Program-made: the position numbers and the translations under genes
Assembly (NCBI GenBank): GCA_002509485.1
Contig: DAWO01000140.1
Location: 920-22,420, forward strand
DNA length: 21,501 nt
DNA from: Methanolinea sp. UBA477
GTDB taxonomy: Archaea > Halobacteriota > Methanomicrobia > Methanomicrobiales > Methanospirillaceae
Direction of reading: 5' to 3'
Shown here: positions 14,574 through 21,013 of the stretch, piece after piece
How the letters are laid out: each line of letters starts with the position of its first letter
Numbering within the stretch: the first letter of the stretch is position 1
Notes under the pieces: generated by a model
Seen by the model: only the letters and a program-made list of their open reading frames with translations
The model's database searches: none
Told to the model about the DNA's origin: nothing

Positions 14574-15281
14574 TCAGTTCTGTTCCAGGCGGATCAGCCG
14601 GATGTCAGCGCGTGTATATGCATGGTTCAATGAGAGTGCGTCATCGGTCTTGTCCGATATATACCCGAGCCTGAGCGCGAAATCCTGCGGGGTCGAATTA
14701 CTCATTATACTCTCATAGGACTGCACCGAGATGACGACAGGCAGCTGCATCCCCACCGCAGCCTGGGTGAAATTGAGACCTATGCTCTCGACTCTCTCCT
14801 TGTCCATCGTCAGCGTGAGTCCGGAACCATCATCGACCGTTACTGTCTTTGAACCACTCTCCTTCATGCCGGAAAGACCGGTGCTGATGGCGTTCCACTC
14901 TGGTGAGAGTATCCCGAATGGTACACCCTGGTATCCCTCGTTCAAGACAGGGACAGGCGTCATCTCCCTTTCTGTGGAGATGTTTACCGGGACCCTCAGG
15001 TATTCGGTGAACAGGATGATGCCTCCCTGTTGCACGACCGAGTTGTACATGTTCTGGTTTGACGTTGCGACAGGTATGTTACGGTCATCTCTCAATGTAT
15101 AGTCCACGATGGCTATGTCGCCGGCCTGTGCAGTCTTGAGTGCAGAAAACATGCTCATCGGCATGAGGGATACGACCATGGCCACCGCGAAGAGGACTCC
15201 CGCCGCCACGATGACAATCTTCTTGGTATCCCATCCTGACTGGGATTTCCTTCTCACTTTTTCCTTTTTCTTCGGAGGCAT
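14574..15281 (-). CDS. Membrane-anchored FKBP-like peptidyl-prolyl isomerase (probable)
   Basis: A 235-residue protein with a lysine-rich start (MPPKKKEKVRRK), one transmembrane helix (about 22-42) and an outer domain with FKBP features: GDIAIVDYTLRDD (about 54-66) and AISTGLSGMKESGSKTVTV, which parallels the usual 'I.GL.GM..GE.k.v' stretch. The active-site phenylalanine-aspartate pair usual after the first strand is not evident (PVATSNQ instead), and a long insert follows. It may be a degenerate isomerase or a binding domain acting on proteins outside the membrane. The thioredoxin gene is downstream and Hsp20 divergent. The ATG has no Shine-Dalgarno; a TTTATTTT element 30 bases upstream suggests a leaderless mRNA. 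Confidence 0.68.
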   Translation of the reverse strand: MPPKKKEKVRRKSQSGWDTKKIVIVAAGVLFAVAMVVSLMPMSMFSALKTAQAGDIAIVDYTLRDDRNIPVATSNQNMYNSVVQQGGIILFTEYLRVPVNISTEREMTPVPVLNEGYQGVPFGILSPEWNAISTGLSGMKESGSKTVTVDDGSGLTLTMDKERVESIGLNFTQAAVGMQLPVVISVQSYESIMSNSTPQDFALRLGYISDKTDDALSLNHAYTRADIRLIRLEQN

Positions 15282-15342
15282 TCAATACACATCACTCTGA
15301 ATGAAAATAAACATTACATTCTCTATCATATCCCGAAACAAA

Positions 15343-15358
15343 TTTTTATATAATAAAA
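15343..15358 (+). promoter_or_regulatory. Strong TATA element of the Hsp20 gene
   Basis: TTTTTATATAATAAAA, preceded by a purine-rich BRE-like CCGAAACAAA. The expected transcription start is near 15372-15378, giving a leader of about 40 bases with AAGGAGG. It is the most TATA-perfect promoter in the window, fitting a heat-inducible gene. Its symmetry means it could also serve the opposite strand, although the FKBP-like gene has a nearer candidate. Confidence 0.65.
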
Positions 15359-15417
15359 TGACTAACCTAAAGGTAGTCCAGAGGTTTTTCACCATCTGGG
15401 GAAAGGAGGAAAAAGTC

Positions 15418-15882
15418 ATGGTTTGGCGAAGAAGGCATCCTTTTGGATGGAGAGCAGAAGATCTTGAAGAGATGATGAGCGAGATGGAAAATGTGTTCTG
15501 GGGGGGACGGATGCTTCCGCCCGGAGGTATCACAGACAGGATGCTCCCTGCCATACGGGGTGAGTTCCGGGTAGATGTGCGTGAACATGACGATGAGGTG
15601 ATCGTAGTCGCCGATCTGCCCGGTGTCGAAAAGGATGATATATCCTTAAACCTGGTCTCCCCGAACACGCTTGAGATCGATTGCGAGAGAAAGGGCGAGA
15701 AGCAGGAAGAACGGGAAGGATACTACATGCGGGAACGGATGTACGGCTCCATGAAGAGGATGGTCACCCTGCCACGGGACGTCGAGGAGGCAGGTTCATC
15801 CGCATCATTCAAAAACGGGGTTCTGGAAGTCAGGTTAAAGAAGAGCGAGAAAGAGCGTGGCAAAAGAATCCTGATCGAGTAA
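15418..15882 (+). CDS. hsp20: Hsp20/alpha-crystallin family small heat-shock protein
   Basis: A 154-residue small heat-shock protein, an ATP-independent holdase that keeps unfolding proteins soluble. The alpha-crystallin domain spans about 49-142 with EFRVDVREHDDEVIVVADLP, GVEKDDISLNL, the beta6 loop arginine region YYMRERMYG and the FKNGVLEVRLKK signature (GVL at 134-136). The C-terminal ILI (151-153) is the I-x-I anchor for oligomers. ATG 15418 has a perfect AGGAGG about 8 bases upstream; an earlier in-frame ATG at 15301 lies upstream of the promoter and is rejected. It is divergent from the membrane FKBP-like gene. Confidence 0.95.
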   Translation: MVWRRRHPFGWRAEDLEEMMSEMENVFWGGRMLPPGGITDRMLPAIRGEFRVDVREHDDEVIVVADLPGVEKDDISLNLVSPNTLEIDCERKGEKQEEREGYYMRERMYGSMKRMVTLPRDVEEAGSSASFKNGVLEVRLKKSEKERGKRILIE

Positions 15883-15937
15883 ATCCCTAAAATTTTCCCA
15901 ATTTCCGATGGCTTCAAGTGCCTGAAATGCAATTTCT

Positions 15938-16729
15938 ATGGGAATGGATAAGAAGAAAGTCCGGGACTACATGACATATGATGTGGTTACCGTCGATGTC
16001 CATGGTTCGATCAGGGAAGTGATCGAAAAGATACAAAAGACAGGGCATGACGGGTTCCCGGTGGTAAACGGCAACGAAGTCGTGGGGTATATCGCCGCCC
16101 GCGACCTGCTGTTTGTCCCCCCTTCGACGCCTGTTGAGAAGATCATGTCGGACCACCTGATCGTGGCCGACCCTGACATGAGTGTCAATGATGCAGCACG
16201 GGTCATCTTTCGATCAGGAATACAGAAACTGCCGGTTGTCGATGAGAAGAACTGTCTCCTCGGGATCATCTCAAATACCGACGTGATACGATCCCAGATC
16301 GAGCATGTCTCGCCGGAGAAGGTATTCAACTTCATCACCACGTTACAAAAGCTCCATGGGATATCCCCGGAGCTGAAGCGGGAGTCGGTACCCATCGAGA
16401 TGCTCCTGCCCACGCAGTCCCGTATCTACGAAGACGAGCTCGAGGGGAGGATGTACGAGATCAGGAAAGGGCTGGCAGAACCCCTTATCGTCGTCAGAAG
16501 GCCCGGGAAACTGATCCTCATAGACGGGCATCACCGGGCGATAGCAGCAAGGAAACTGGGAATCCGTGCTCTCGATGCATACGTGATCGAGATAAACGAG
16601 AATATCGAACTTGGCATAGAACGGACTGCGAAAGCCATGAATTTACAGACACTCGACGATATCGAGGTACTCGACTATGCCCGGCACCCGCTGGTCGCGA
16701 TAACACACCGGCTCGTGAAGAGAAACTAG
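15938..16729 (+). CDS. CBS-pair protein with ParB/SerK-like domain
   Basis: A 263-residue two-part protein. Residues about 8-122 are two CBS domains (VRDYMTYDVVTVDVHGSIRE; VEKIMSDHLIVADPDMSVND), which usually bind AMP, ATP or S-adenosylmethionine. Residues about 150-260 are a ParB/sulfiredoxin-fold domain with EPLIVVRRPGKLILIDGHHR, where DGHHR (196-200) is the nucleotide-handling motif. Archaeal SerK, an ADP-dependent free serine kinase, has the same DGHHR motif, while chromosome-partition ParB has helix-turn-helix and dimer domains that are missing here. A small-molecule kinase or nucleotide-binding role is therefore more likely than partition. ATG 15938 or the second ATG at 15944 may be the start; neither has a clear ribosome binding site. 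Confidence 0.8.
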   Translation: MGMDKKKVRDYMTYDVVTVDVHGSIREVIEKIQKTGHDGFPVVNGNEVVGYIAARDLLFVPPSTPVEKIMSDHLIVADPDMSVNDAARVIFRSGIQKLPVVDEKNCLLGIISNTDVIRSQIEHVSPEKVFNFITTLQKLHGISPELKRESVPIEMLLPTQSRIYEDELEGRMYEIRKGLAEPLIVVRRPGKLILIDGHHRAIAARKLGIRALDAYVIEINENIELGIERTAKAMNLQTLDDIEVLDYARHPLVAITHRLVKRN

Positions 16730-17904
16730 GACCCCTCGCACCGGATATCATATTTTTCATTCAGGACATGCTCCTTTACGATCGTTCTGCCTGCGACGAC
16801 CACGTCAGGCCATATCCGTGTCCGTGAATGAACCACCACTCCCTTTTCAAGAACGACCCTCGGCCCGATCACCGTGTCGTTCTCGAGGCTGCAGTCATCG
16901 CCAACCTGTGTATCGTTGTCGATGGTGCTCCCGCTCACCGTGGTATTGGCCCCGATCGTGACGCCGTCGTAGATCGATGACGAGAAGATCTTGACATCAT
17001 CCATCAGGGTGCAATGGTTCCCGATACTTGTATACGGCCCGATCAGGACATTGTTGCCGATAGACGTCCCGGATCCGATAGCCACCGGGCCGATGATCCG
17101 GGTATTGCTCCCCATCGAGCAGGACGCACCCAGCTGTACAGGCCCGTGGATGAGGGATCCGCGAAGCGTGAGATCTCCGTGTATGCTTGTGAACGCGATC
17201 TCCTTGAGTTTCCACCGCTCGGCATTCCGAAGAGAGCGCGGGCTTCCCACATCACTCCAGTTACCCCGTGCAAGCCATCCTTTCAGCACGTGCCCCCTCT
17301 CCATCAGGTGCGGGAAGAGATCCCGTGCAAAATCGAATTTTTTGTTGGACGGGATATGATCGAAGATCTCGGGGCTGCAGACATATATCCCCGTGCTGGC
17401 CAGGTTTGAGAAGATCTCCCCGGGTGAGGGTTTTTCCGTGAACCGTTTTATCTGGAAGGCCACATCTATCTCGGCAATACCATACTCTGATGGCTCATCG
17501 ATGCTGATGAGACCGATGGAGACTATCGGCTTTTCCCGGGAGTGTTCACGATAAAATTCGAGGAGGTTCAGGTCCGTGACGTGATCCCCCCCCACGACAA
17601 GAAAGTCCTGGTCTTCGAGATATGACTGGGCGTTCTTTACACTCCCGGCGGTGCCGAGTTTCGTCTTTTCATGCACATAGGTCACATCGGCCCCGAAGAG
17701 TGAACCGTCACCCAGTGCTTCCTCGATCGCCTCGCTCATGTAGCCGAGCGTGATGATGATGTCATTGAACCCGAGGTTGGACAAGTGGGAGACAAGGTGC
17801 TCGATTGACGGCCGGTTCACGATTGGAATACAGGGTTTGGGCCTGTCAAAGGTCAGTGGCCGCAACCGTGTCCCTTCACCTCCGCACATGATACAGACCT
17901 TCAT
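16726..17904 (-). CDS. NDP-sugar synthase (nucleotidyltransferase with left-handed beta-helix)
   Basis: A 392-residue sugar-1-phosphate nucleotidyltransferase. The N-terminal Rossmann-like domain (about 1-230) begins MKVCIMCGGEGTRLRPLT with the GGxGTRLRPLT signature and KPCIPIVNRP, and has the metal-site region VVGGDHVTDLN and SPSGE-like substrate stretch FTEKPSPGEI. The C-terminal part (about 245-370) is hexapeptide repeats forming a left-handed beta-helix (for example IIGPVAIGSGTSIGNNVLIG). The substrate cannot be fixed; mannose-1-phosphate guanylyl, glucose-1-phosphate thymidylyl or N-acetylglucosamine-1-phosphate uridylyl activity are candidates for surface glycan synthesis. ATG has only AGGT next to it. 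Its stop shares CTAG with the CBS-ParB gene. Confidence 0.9.
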   Translation of the reverse strand: MKVCIMCGGEGTRLRPLTFDRPKPCIPIVNRPSIEHLVSHLSNLGFNDIIITLGYMSEAIEEALGDGSLFGADVTYVHEKTKLGTAGSVKNAQSYLEDQDFLVVGGDHVTDLNLLEFYREHSREKPIVSIGLISIDEPSEYGIAEIDVAFQIKRFTEKPSPGEIFSNLASTGIYVCSPEIFDHIPSNKKFDFARDLFPHLMERGHVLKGWLARGNWSDVGSPRSLRNAERWKLKEIAFTSIHGDLTLRGSLIHGPVQLGASCSMGSNTRIIGPVAIGSGTSIGNNVLIGPYTSIGNHCTLMDDVKIFSSSIYDGVTIGANTTVSGSTIDNDTQVGDDCSLENDTVIGPRVVLEKGVVVHSRTRIWPDVVVAGRTIVKEHVLNEKYDIRCEGS

Positions 17905-17950
17905 ACCTGATGTATCATACGCAATCGGACTTAATCATGTTGAGTCGGAG

Positions 17951-17967
17951 ATCCGGGCATATCCGGG
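17951..17967. repeat. Two ATCCGGG copies spaced one helical turn apart
   Basis: ATCCGGG occurs at 17951-17957 and 17961-17967, a 10-base period, between the divergent starts at 17904 and 18044. A regulator contacting one DNA face could bind this pair. It is short and could be chance. Confidence 0.35.
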
Positions 17968-17982
17968 GGTATTGTGACAGGC

Positions 17983-18011
17983 GAATCCATTGAAAACTTA
18001 TTCAATGATTC
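17983..18011. repeat. Bulged inverted repeat in the 17905-18043 divergent region
   Basis: GAATC-C-ATTGAA, loop AACTTA, TTCAAT-GATTC: 11 base pairs with a single extra C (17988). The loop and right arm contain the best TATA-like element (AACTTATTC) for the membrane-protein gene starting at 18044. The most likely role is an operator covering that promoter; a hairpin in a leader RNA of the opposite gene is less likely because it lies far upstream of it. Confidence 0.55.
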
Positions 18012-18043
18012 GAAACCTACTATTCAGACGGTAATCACAAACC

Positions 18044-18895
18044 ATGCACGAACACAAGAAGCCAGAGAAGAAAAAAGGTGATATAGAGAGATATCTCTCG
18101 ATTGCCGTACCCCTCGTTTCGTTCGGGGGTATAGCGCTTGCAATATCTCTCCAGTATCTGGGCCTCATCGCTGATGCAGGGGAATTCTTCTGGGGATGCG
18201 TTATCGGTTCCGTGTGCCTTGGATACCTGGCCTGGATAAAGCCCCGGAGGGACATCGTCGCCCTTCTCGCGCCCCTTTACGCAGTTCTCATCTTTCTCGT
18301 TCCCCTTGAAATGCGCCCGAACCTCGTATTGCAGGTATTGTTTGCGATCAGCATAACCATCCTTGTTGTACGTCTGAATAAGAGGTTCAGCTCGCCGATA
18401 TCACAAGTAACTGAGGAGAATCACATGGAAAAATATCTCTATGACTATATGAACCGGATCAGCCCGTATTACCGCGACATGGACCGGGAGTGCGCACATG
18501 AAATTGCATCCACGGTCCTCTCATACAAGTTCGGGCTCTATCCGAAAACAATGCAGAGTGCAGAGAAAGCCCTTGCCATGCTCCCCGAGGACGGAGCCAT
18601 GAAGACACTGAAAAAGGCCGTTACCATCGTCGCTGACAGGGCGGAGAATCTTGAAGAGTCCCGTGTGAAGAGGGTATCTGCCGAGTCTTTTTCACCCGAG
18701 GACGAAGAGTACCTCGCTATCGTTCTCCCGGCCGAATCGGTTGAAGACAGGGATGAGCTCAAACTTGACAATGCATTGCTGCTCCTGTATGCGGTGGGAT
18801 ACCTGGAATCCCCCGATGACGGACAGTCACTCGATGAGCACCAGAATTTCTTCCTCCAGATATTAAACTCGTATAAAAAGGCCCTGAATATCTGA
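18044..18895 (+). CDS. Unrecognised membrane protein with four helices and a helical cytoplasmic tail
   Basis: I do not recognise this 283-residue protein. It starts with a lysine-rich segment (MHEHKKPEKKKGDIERY), then about four membrane helices near 18-38 (IAVPLVSFGGIALAISL), 46-65, 70-86 and 90-110 (LVLQVLFAISITILVV), ending with basic RLNKRF. Residues about 115-283 are soluble, acidic and helical, with a TPR-like feel around TMQSAEKALAMLPEDGAMKT and an end DEHQNFFLQILNSYKKALNI. By the positive-inside rule both the N terminus and the tail would be cytoplasmic. The ATG has no Shine-Dalgarno; a TATA-like AACTTATTC lies about 45 bases upstream within an inverted repeat. It is monocistronic. 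Confidence 0.75.
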   Translation: MHEHKKPEKKKGDIERYLSIAVPLVSFGGIALAISLQYLGLIADAGEFFWGCVIGSVCLGYLAWIKPRRDIVALLAPLYAVLIFLVPLEMRPNLVLQVLFAISITILVVRLNKRFSSPISQVTEENHMEKYLYDYMNRISPYYRDMDRECAHEIASTVLSYKFGLYPKTMQSAEKALAMLPEDGAMKTLKKAVTIVADRAENLEESRVKRVSAESFSPEDEEYLAIVLPAESVEDRDELKLDNALLLLYAVGYLESPDDGQSLDEHQNFFLQILNSYKKALNI

Positions 18896-19396
18896 ACCCA
18901 CATTATTGGAGTATATCCTTTCACACAGGACAGGAGAGGTCGTTCCACGAGCTCATGCAATCGGCCGTCATCAACAGCGATCAACTCCATCCGGTGCCGG
19001 GAAGGTGCGCCACATTCGATTCTAGAAAAAACCACATTGATTCCCGGGCGAAACACGCCCAATAAAAAAGAAAATGGCTCATCGCCATCTGGTATGGGGA
19101 TGGGCGATCAACCGGATACCGGATGTTTGGGCTGCCCGTCAACTCGCCCGCACATCTCCCACGTACAATAACAGGGTACAAAGCTCTTGTGATTGCCGCG
19201 ATGGTTTTTTCCCCTTCAGGACCGATGGGGCACTTTGGCTGTCCAGTTATGCCTTTGTTCCTGTCCGAAAATGGATTTTCGATATGGAACCCGGACCGAG
19301 GGAACAGCGGCGGCCCGAGTGGCCGGCTCGATATCCCCGTCTCAACAAAGACCAATTCTCCTCTTGTTGTGCGGCAGGGAGAGAAAAATTTTGAAC
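18896..19396. other. 500-base stretch without a convincing gene; hairpin-rich, candidate structured RNA
   Basis: No frame here resembles a known protein. The part from 19046 to 19390 holds many dyads: GGGCG/CGCCC (19046-19060), ATGGC/GCCAT (19074-19088), a longer stem GGGGAT-GGGCGA pairing with TCGCCC-(GCAC)-ATCTCC (left arm around 19096-19110, right arm around 19145-19160), CGAAAAT/ATTTTCG (19266-19281) enclosed by GTTCC/GGAAC, CGGCC/GGCCG around 19310-19325, and CAACAA/TTGTTG around 19342-19370. An A/T-rich AATAAAAAAG (19061-19070) could be a TATA element for a plus-strand RNA beginning near 19090. It does not match SRP RNA or RNase P RNA consensus that I know. Confidence 0.4.
19383..19392 (-). 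terminator. T-tract after the small unrecognised gene
   Basis: In the minus direction AAAATTTTTCTC follows the stop codon of the gene ending at 19397 by a few bases. Archaeal RNA polymerase can stop at such T-runs without a strong hairpin. It is the only T-run near this stop; evidence is position and composition only. Confidence 0.35.
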
Positions 19397-19717
19397 TCAC
19401 AGTGTGTCCAGGCTGATTCCGTTGAAATCCTGCATGATCTCGCCGATCTCCTTCACTCCAAACGCAGTCTGGACGACGTTCATGTCCAGCTGGATTGCAG
19501 CGTCCACCATGTAATCGAGGATATCAATCGATAGCTCTCTCTGCTGCTTGCTTTTTCGGATCTGGTCAACAAGAAAGGTTATCTTCTCAGGTTTTTCCAT
19601 GCGGAGCTTTGCAACGCTGATGACACACATGTAGATGCGGGTGAGGTTTCGATCAGTGCCTGTAATGGTATCGAAGAAATTTTTGATGATCTGGGCCTGA
19701 AAAACCTCGCCACCCAT
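19397..19717 (-). CDS. Unrecognised small protein, all-helical
   Basis: A 106-residue cytoplasmic protein that I cannot place in a family. It starts MGGEVFQAQIIKNFFDTITG, carries a mixed segment NLTRIYMCVISVAKLRMEKP, a basic IRKSKQQRELSIDILDYMVD and ends with FGVKEIGEIMQDFNGISLDT. It looks mostly helical with no cysteine cluster or membrane segment. ATG 19717-19715 is preferred over a TTG seven codons upstream because a TATA box lies 31 bases before it, which places the transcription start almost at the ATG. It sits between YchF (same strand, 84 bases upstream) and the hairpin-rich stretch. Gene status is supported by codon pattern and promoter only. Confidence 0.7.
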   Translation of the reverse strand: MGGEVFQAQIIKNFFDTITGTDRNLTRIYMCVISVAKLRMEKPEKITFLVDQIRKSKQQRELSIDILDYMVDAAIQLDMNVVQTAFGVKEIGEIMQDFNGISLDTL

Positions 19718-19740
19718 GATAAATTGGGTTTTCCTCAATA

Positions 19741-19754
19741 GTATAAAAATATAG
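19741..19754 (-). promoter_or_regulatory. TATA box giving a leaderless mRNA for the small gene at 19717
   Basis: The minus strand reads CTATATTTTTATAC, centred about 31 bases before the ATG at 19717. With the usual spacing of about 25 bases, transcription would start within about five bases of the ATG, and no Shine-Dalgarno stands at a useful distance. A leaderless transcript is inferred. Confidence 0.55.
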
Positions 19755-19801
19755 TGGTGAATCCGGGAAAAATCAGCCCCGGATCGCGATTAGGGAGATT
19801 A

Positions 19802-20971
19802 TTATTTGGCTGTGCTGACAATCCGGATAATATCGCCGTCGGAGAGCTCGTGGGTATCCTTCACCCTCATCTTTGTGCGGGCATCTATCGCATATAAAAA
19901 ACCCTTGCCGATATCGGTATGCACCTGGTAGGCAAGGTCCCGCGGAGTTGATCCCTTCTTCAACAGGAAAGCGTCAGGGAGCACCTCTCCCCTGCTGTCT
20001 GAAAACTTGTTCTCGTCCTCGACCGGGTAGACCACGATCAGCCCGAGCAGTTCGCGCACCGTGTGGTTGATAGCCTGCTGGACACCCGTGCCTCCGAATC
20101 TGTTCATGACGGCGGCGATCTTTTCAAGTCCTGCTTTCTGTGCCTGCGAGAGTTCATCTTCCCTGTTGATGGAGAAGGTGGGGTCTCCCGGGAGATAGGT
20201 GACCATGCCTGCGTTCGCAGCATTCCGGAGAGCCAGCTCTCCGGCCGCCGATGCAAAGATCATCCCCGACTGCTCCAGTGTCGCAAGGAGCCCCGCCGGT
20301 GCCTGGTCCACCTTGTTCCCGATGGCGACCATGGGCTTGGATATCTCCACGATCTCCCTGCAAAACGACTTGAGACCATCTTCGTCTGCATGCACGAGGT
20401 CGATACCTGCCGACACTTCGGCGTCCCTCACGTCCTCGGGTGATATCCCGAGTCCTGCGAACACCTCCGCGATACCGGTGTGGACGGAGTGGGTCTTTGT
20501 CTGGGCCTGCCGCTGGAGCCGTGCCCAGTGCTTGTCGAGGATTCCATAGACCCACATGTTCATCTCGTACCTGAGAAATGCGACGTCATCCAGGGGATTG
20601 TGGCTCCCGGGCTCCACGGGATTCCCTTCGCTGTCCGTGGCGCCGCTGGCATCGACAATATGGATTATCGCGTCTGCCTGCCTGAGGTTGTCCAGGAACT
20701 GGTTGCCAAGCCCCCTGCCCTTGTGTGCATCCGGTACCAGACCCGCAACATCGATCATGTTCACGGGGATGAAACGGGCCCCGCCGACGCATTTTTTGCA
20801 GGGAAGGGAGAGATTCCTGCATGGGCATTCCGCCCTGAAATATGCCACGCCGAAATTGGCATCGATTGTGGTGAACGGATAATTTGCTATCTCGGCATGG
20901 GCCATCGTCGCTGCCCGAAAGAACGTGGTCTTGCCACAGTTGGGCTTTCCTGCCAGTGCGAGCGTTATCAT
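19802..20971 (-). CDS. ychF: YchF/OLA1-type translation-associated P-loop NTPase
   Basis: A 389-residue Obg-like GTPase/ATPase. It shows G1 GKPNCGKT (8-15), G3 DVAGL (74-78), KGRGLGNQFLDNLRQAD (84-100) and G4 NKVD (219-222), then a C-terminal TGS domain (about 310-389) with FLLKKGSTPRDLAYQVHTDI. Bacterial YchF and human OLA1 carry NxxE at G4 and prefer ATP; the NKVD here suggests GTP. A cysteine group C49, C51, C58, C61 (CPC...CKKC) could bind zinc or be redox-sensitive. Such proteins bind ribosomes. ATG 20971 has AAAGGG about 10 bases upstream and diverges from the next gene across 42 bases. Confidence 0.93.
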   Translation of the reverse strand: MITLALAGKPNCGKTTFFRAATMAHAEIANYPFTTIDANFGVAYFRAECPCRNLSLPCKKCVGGARFIPVNMIDVAGLVPDAHKGRGLGNQFLDNLRQADAIIHIVDASGATDSEGNPVEPGSHNPLDDVAFLRYEMNMWVYGILDKHWARLQRQAQTKTHSVHTGIAEVFAGLGISPEDVRDAEVSAGIDLVHADEDGLKSFCREIVEISKPMVAIGNKVDQAPAGLLATLEQSGMIFASAAGELALRNAANAGMVTYLPGDPTFSINREDELSQAQKAGLEKIAAVMNRFGGTGVQQAINHTVRELLGLIVVYPVEDENKFSDSRGEVLPDAFLLKKGSTPRDLAYQVHTDIGKGFLYAIDARTKMRVKDTHELSDGDIIRIVSTAK

Positions 20972-21013
20972 AGCTATTCCCTTTAAGTGATAATACTCTA
21001 TTAAAATGTTATT
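20972..21013. promoter_or_regulatory. Compact divergent promoter, ychF / pyruvate-kinase-like gene
   Basis: Only 42 bases separate the two start codons and they are very AT-rich (CTTTAAGTGATAATACTCTATTAAAATG). For the plus gene CTTTAAG lies about 30 bases before ATG; for ychF the reverse of ATTAAAATG lies about 30 bases before its ATG. Both spacings point to leaderless or near-leaderless mRNAs, and the two promoters must overlap and may compete. Confidence 0.5.

Noticed and set aside
15301..15417. Upstream in-frame ATG extending Hsp20 by 39 residues
   Set aside because: It lies upstream of the TATA box, while the later ATG has a perfect ribosome binding site and matches family length.
18896..19396. 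SRP RNA or RNase P RNA gene
   Set aside because: The helix-8 GGAA/AGCAGC motif of SRP RNA and the conserved RNase P core motifs were looked for on the plus strand and not found.
18981..19400. 139-codon minus-strand frame starting with GTG in the gene-free stretch
   Set aside because: It looks partly protein-like (GPEGEKTIAAITRA) but third-position GC is no better than in other frames, there is no ribosome binding site or promoter, and it overlaps the end of the neighbouring gene. It is kept only as an alternative explanation of the region.
19123..19416. 97-codon plus-strand frame in the same stretch
   Set aside because: GC at third positions is about 54 percent, below the real genes, no ribosome binding site is present, and two other plus frames are equally open.
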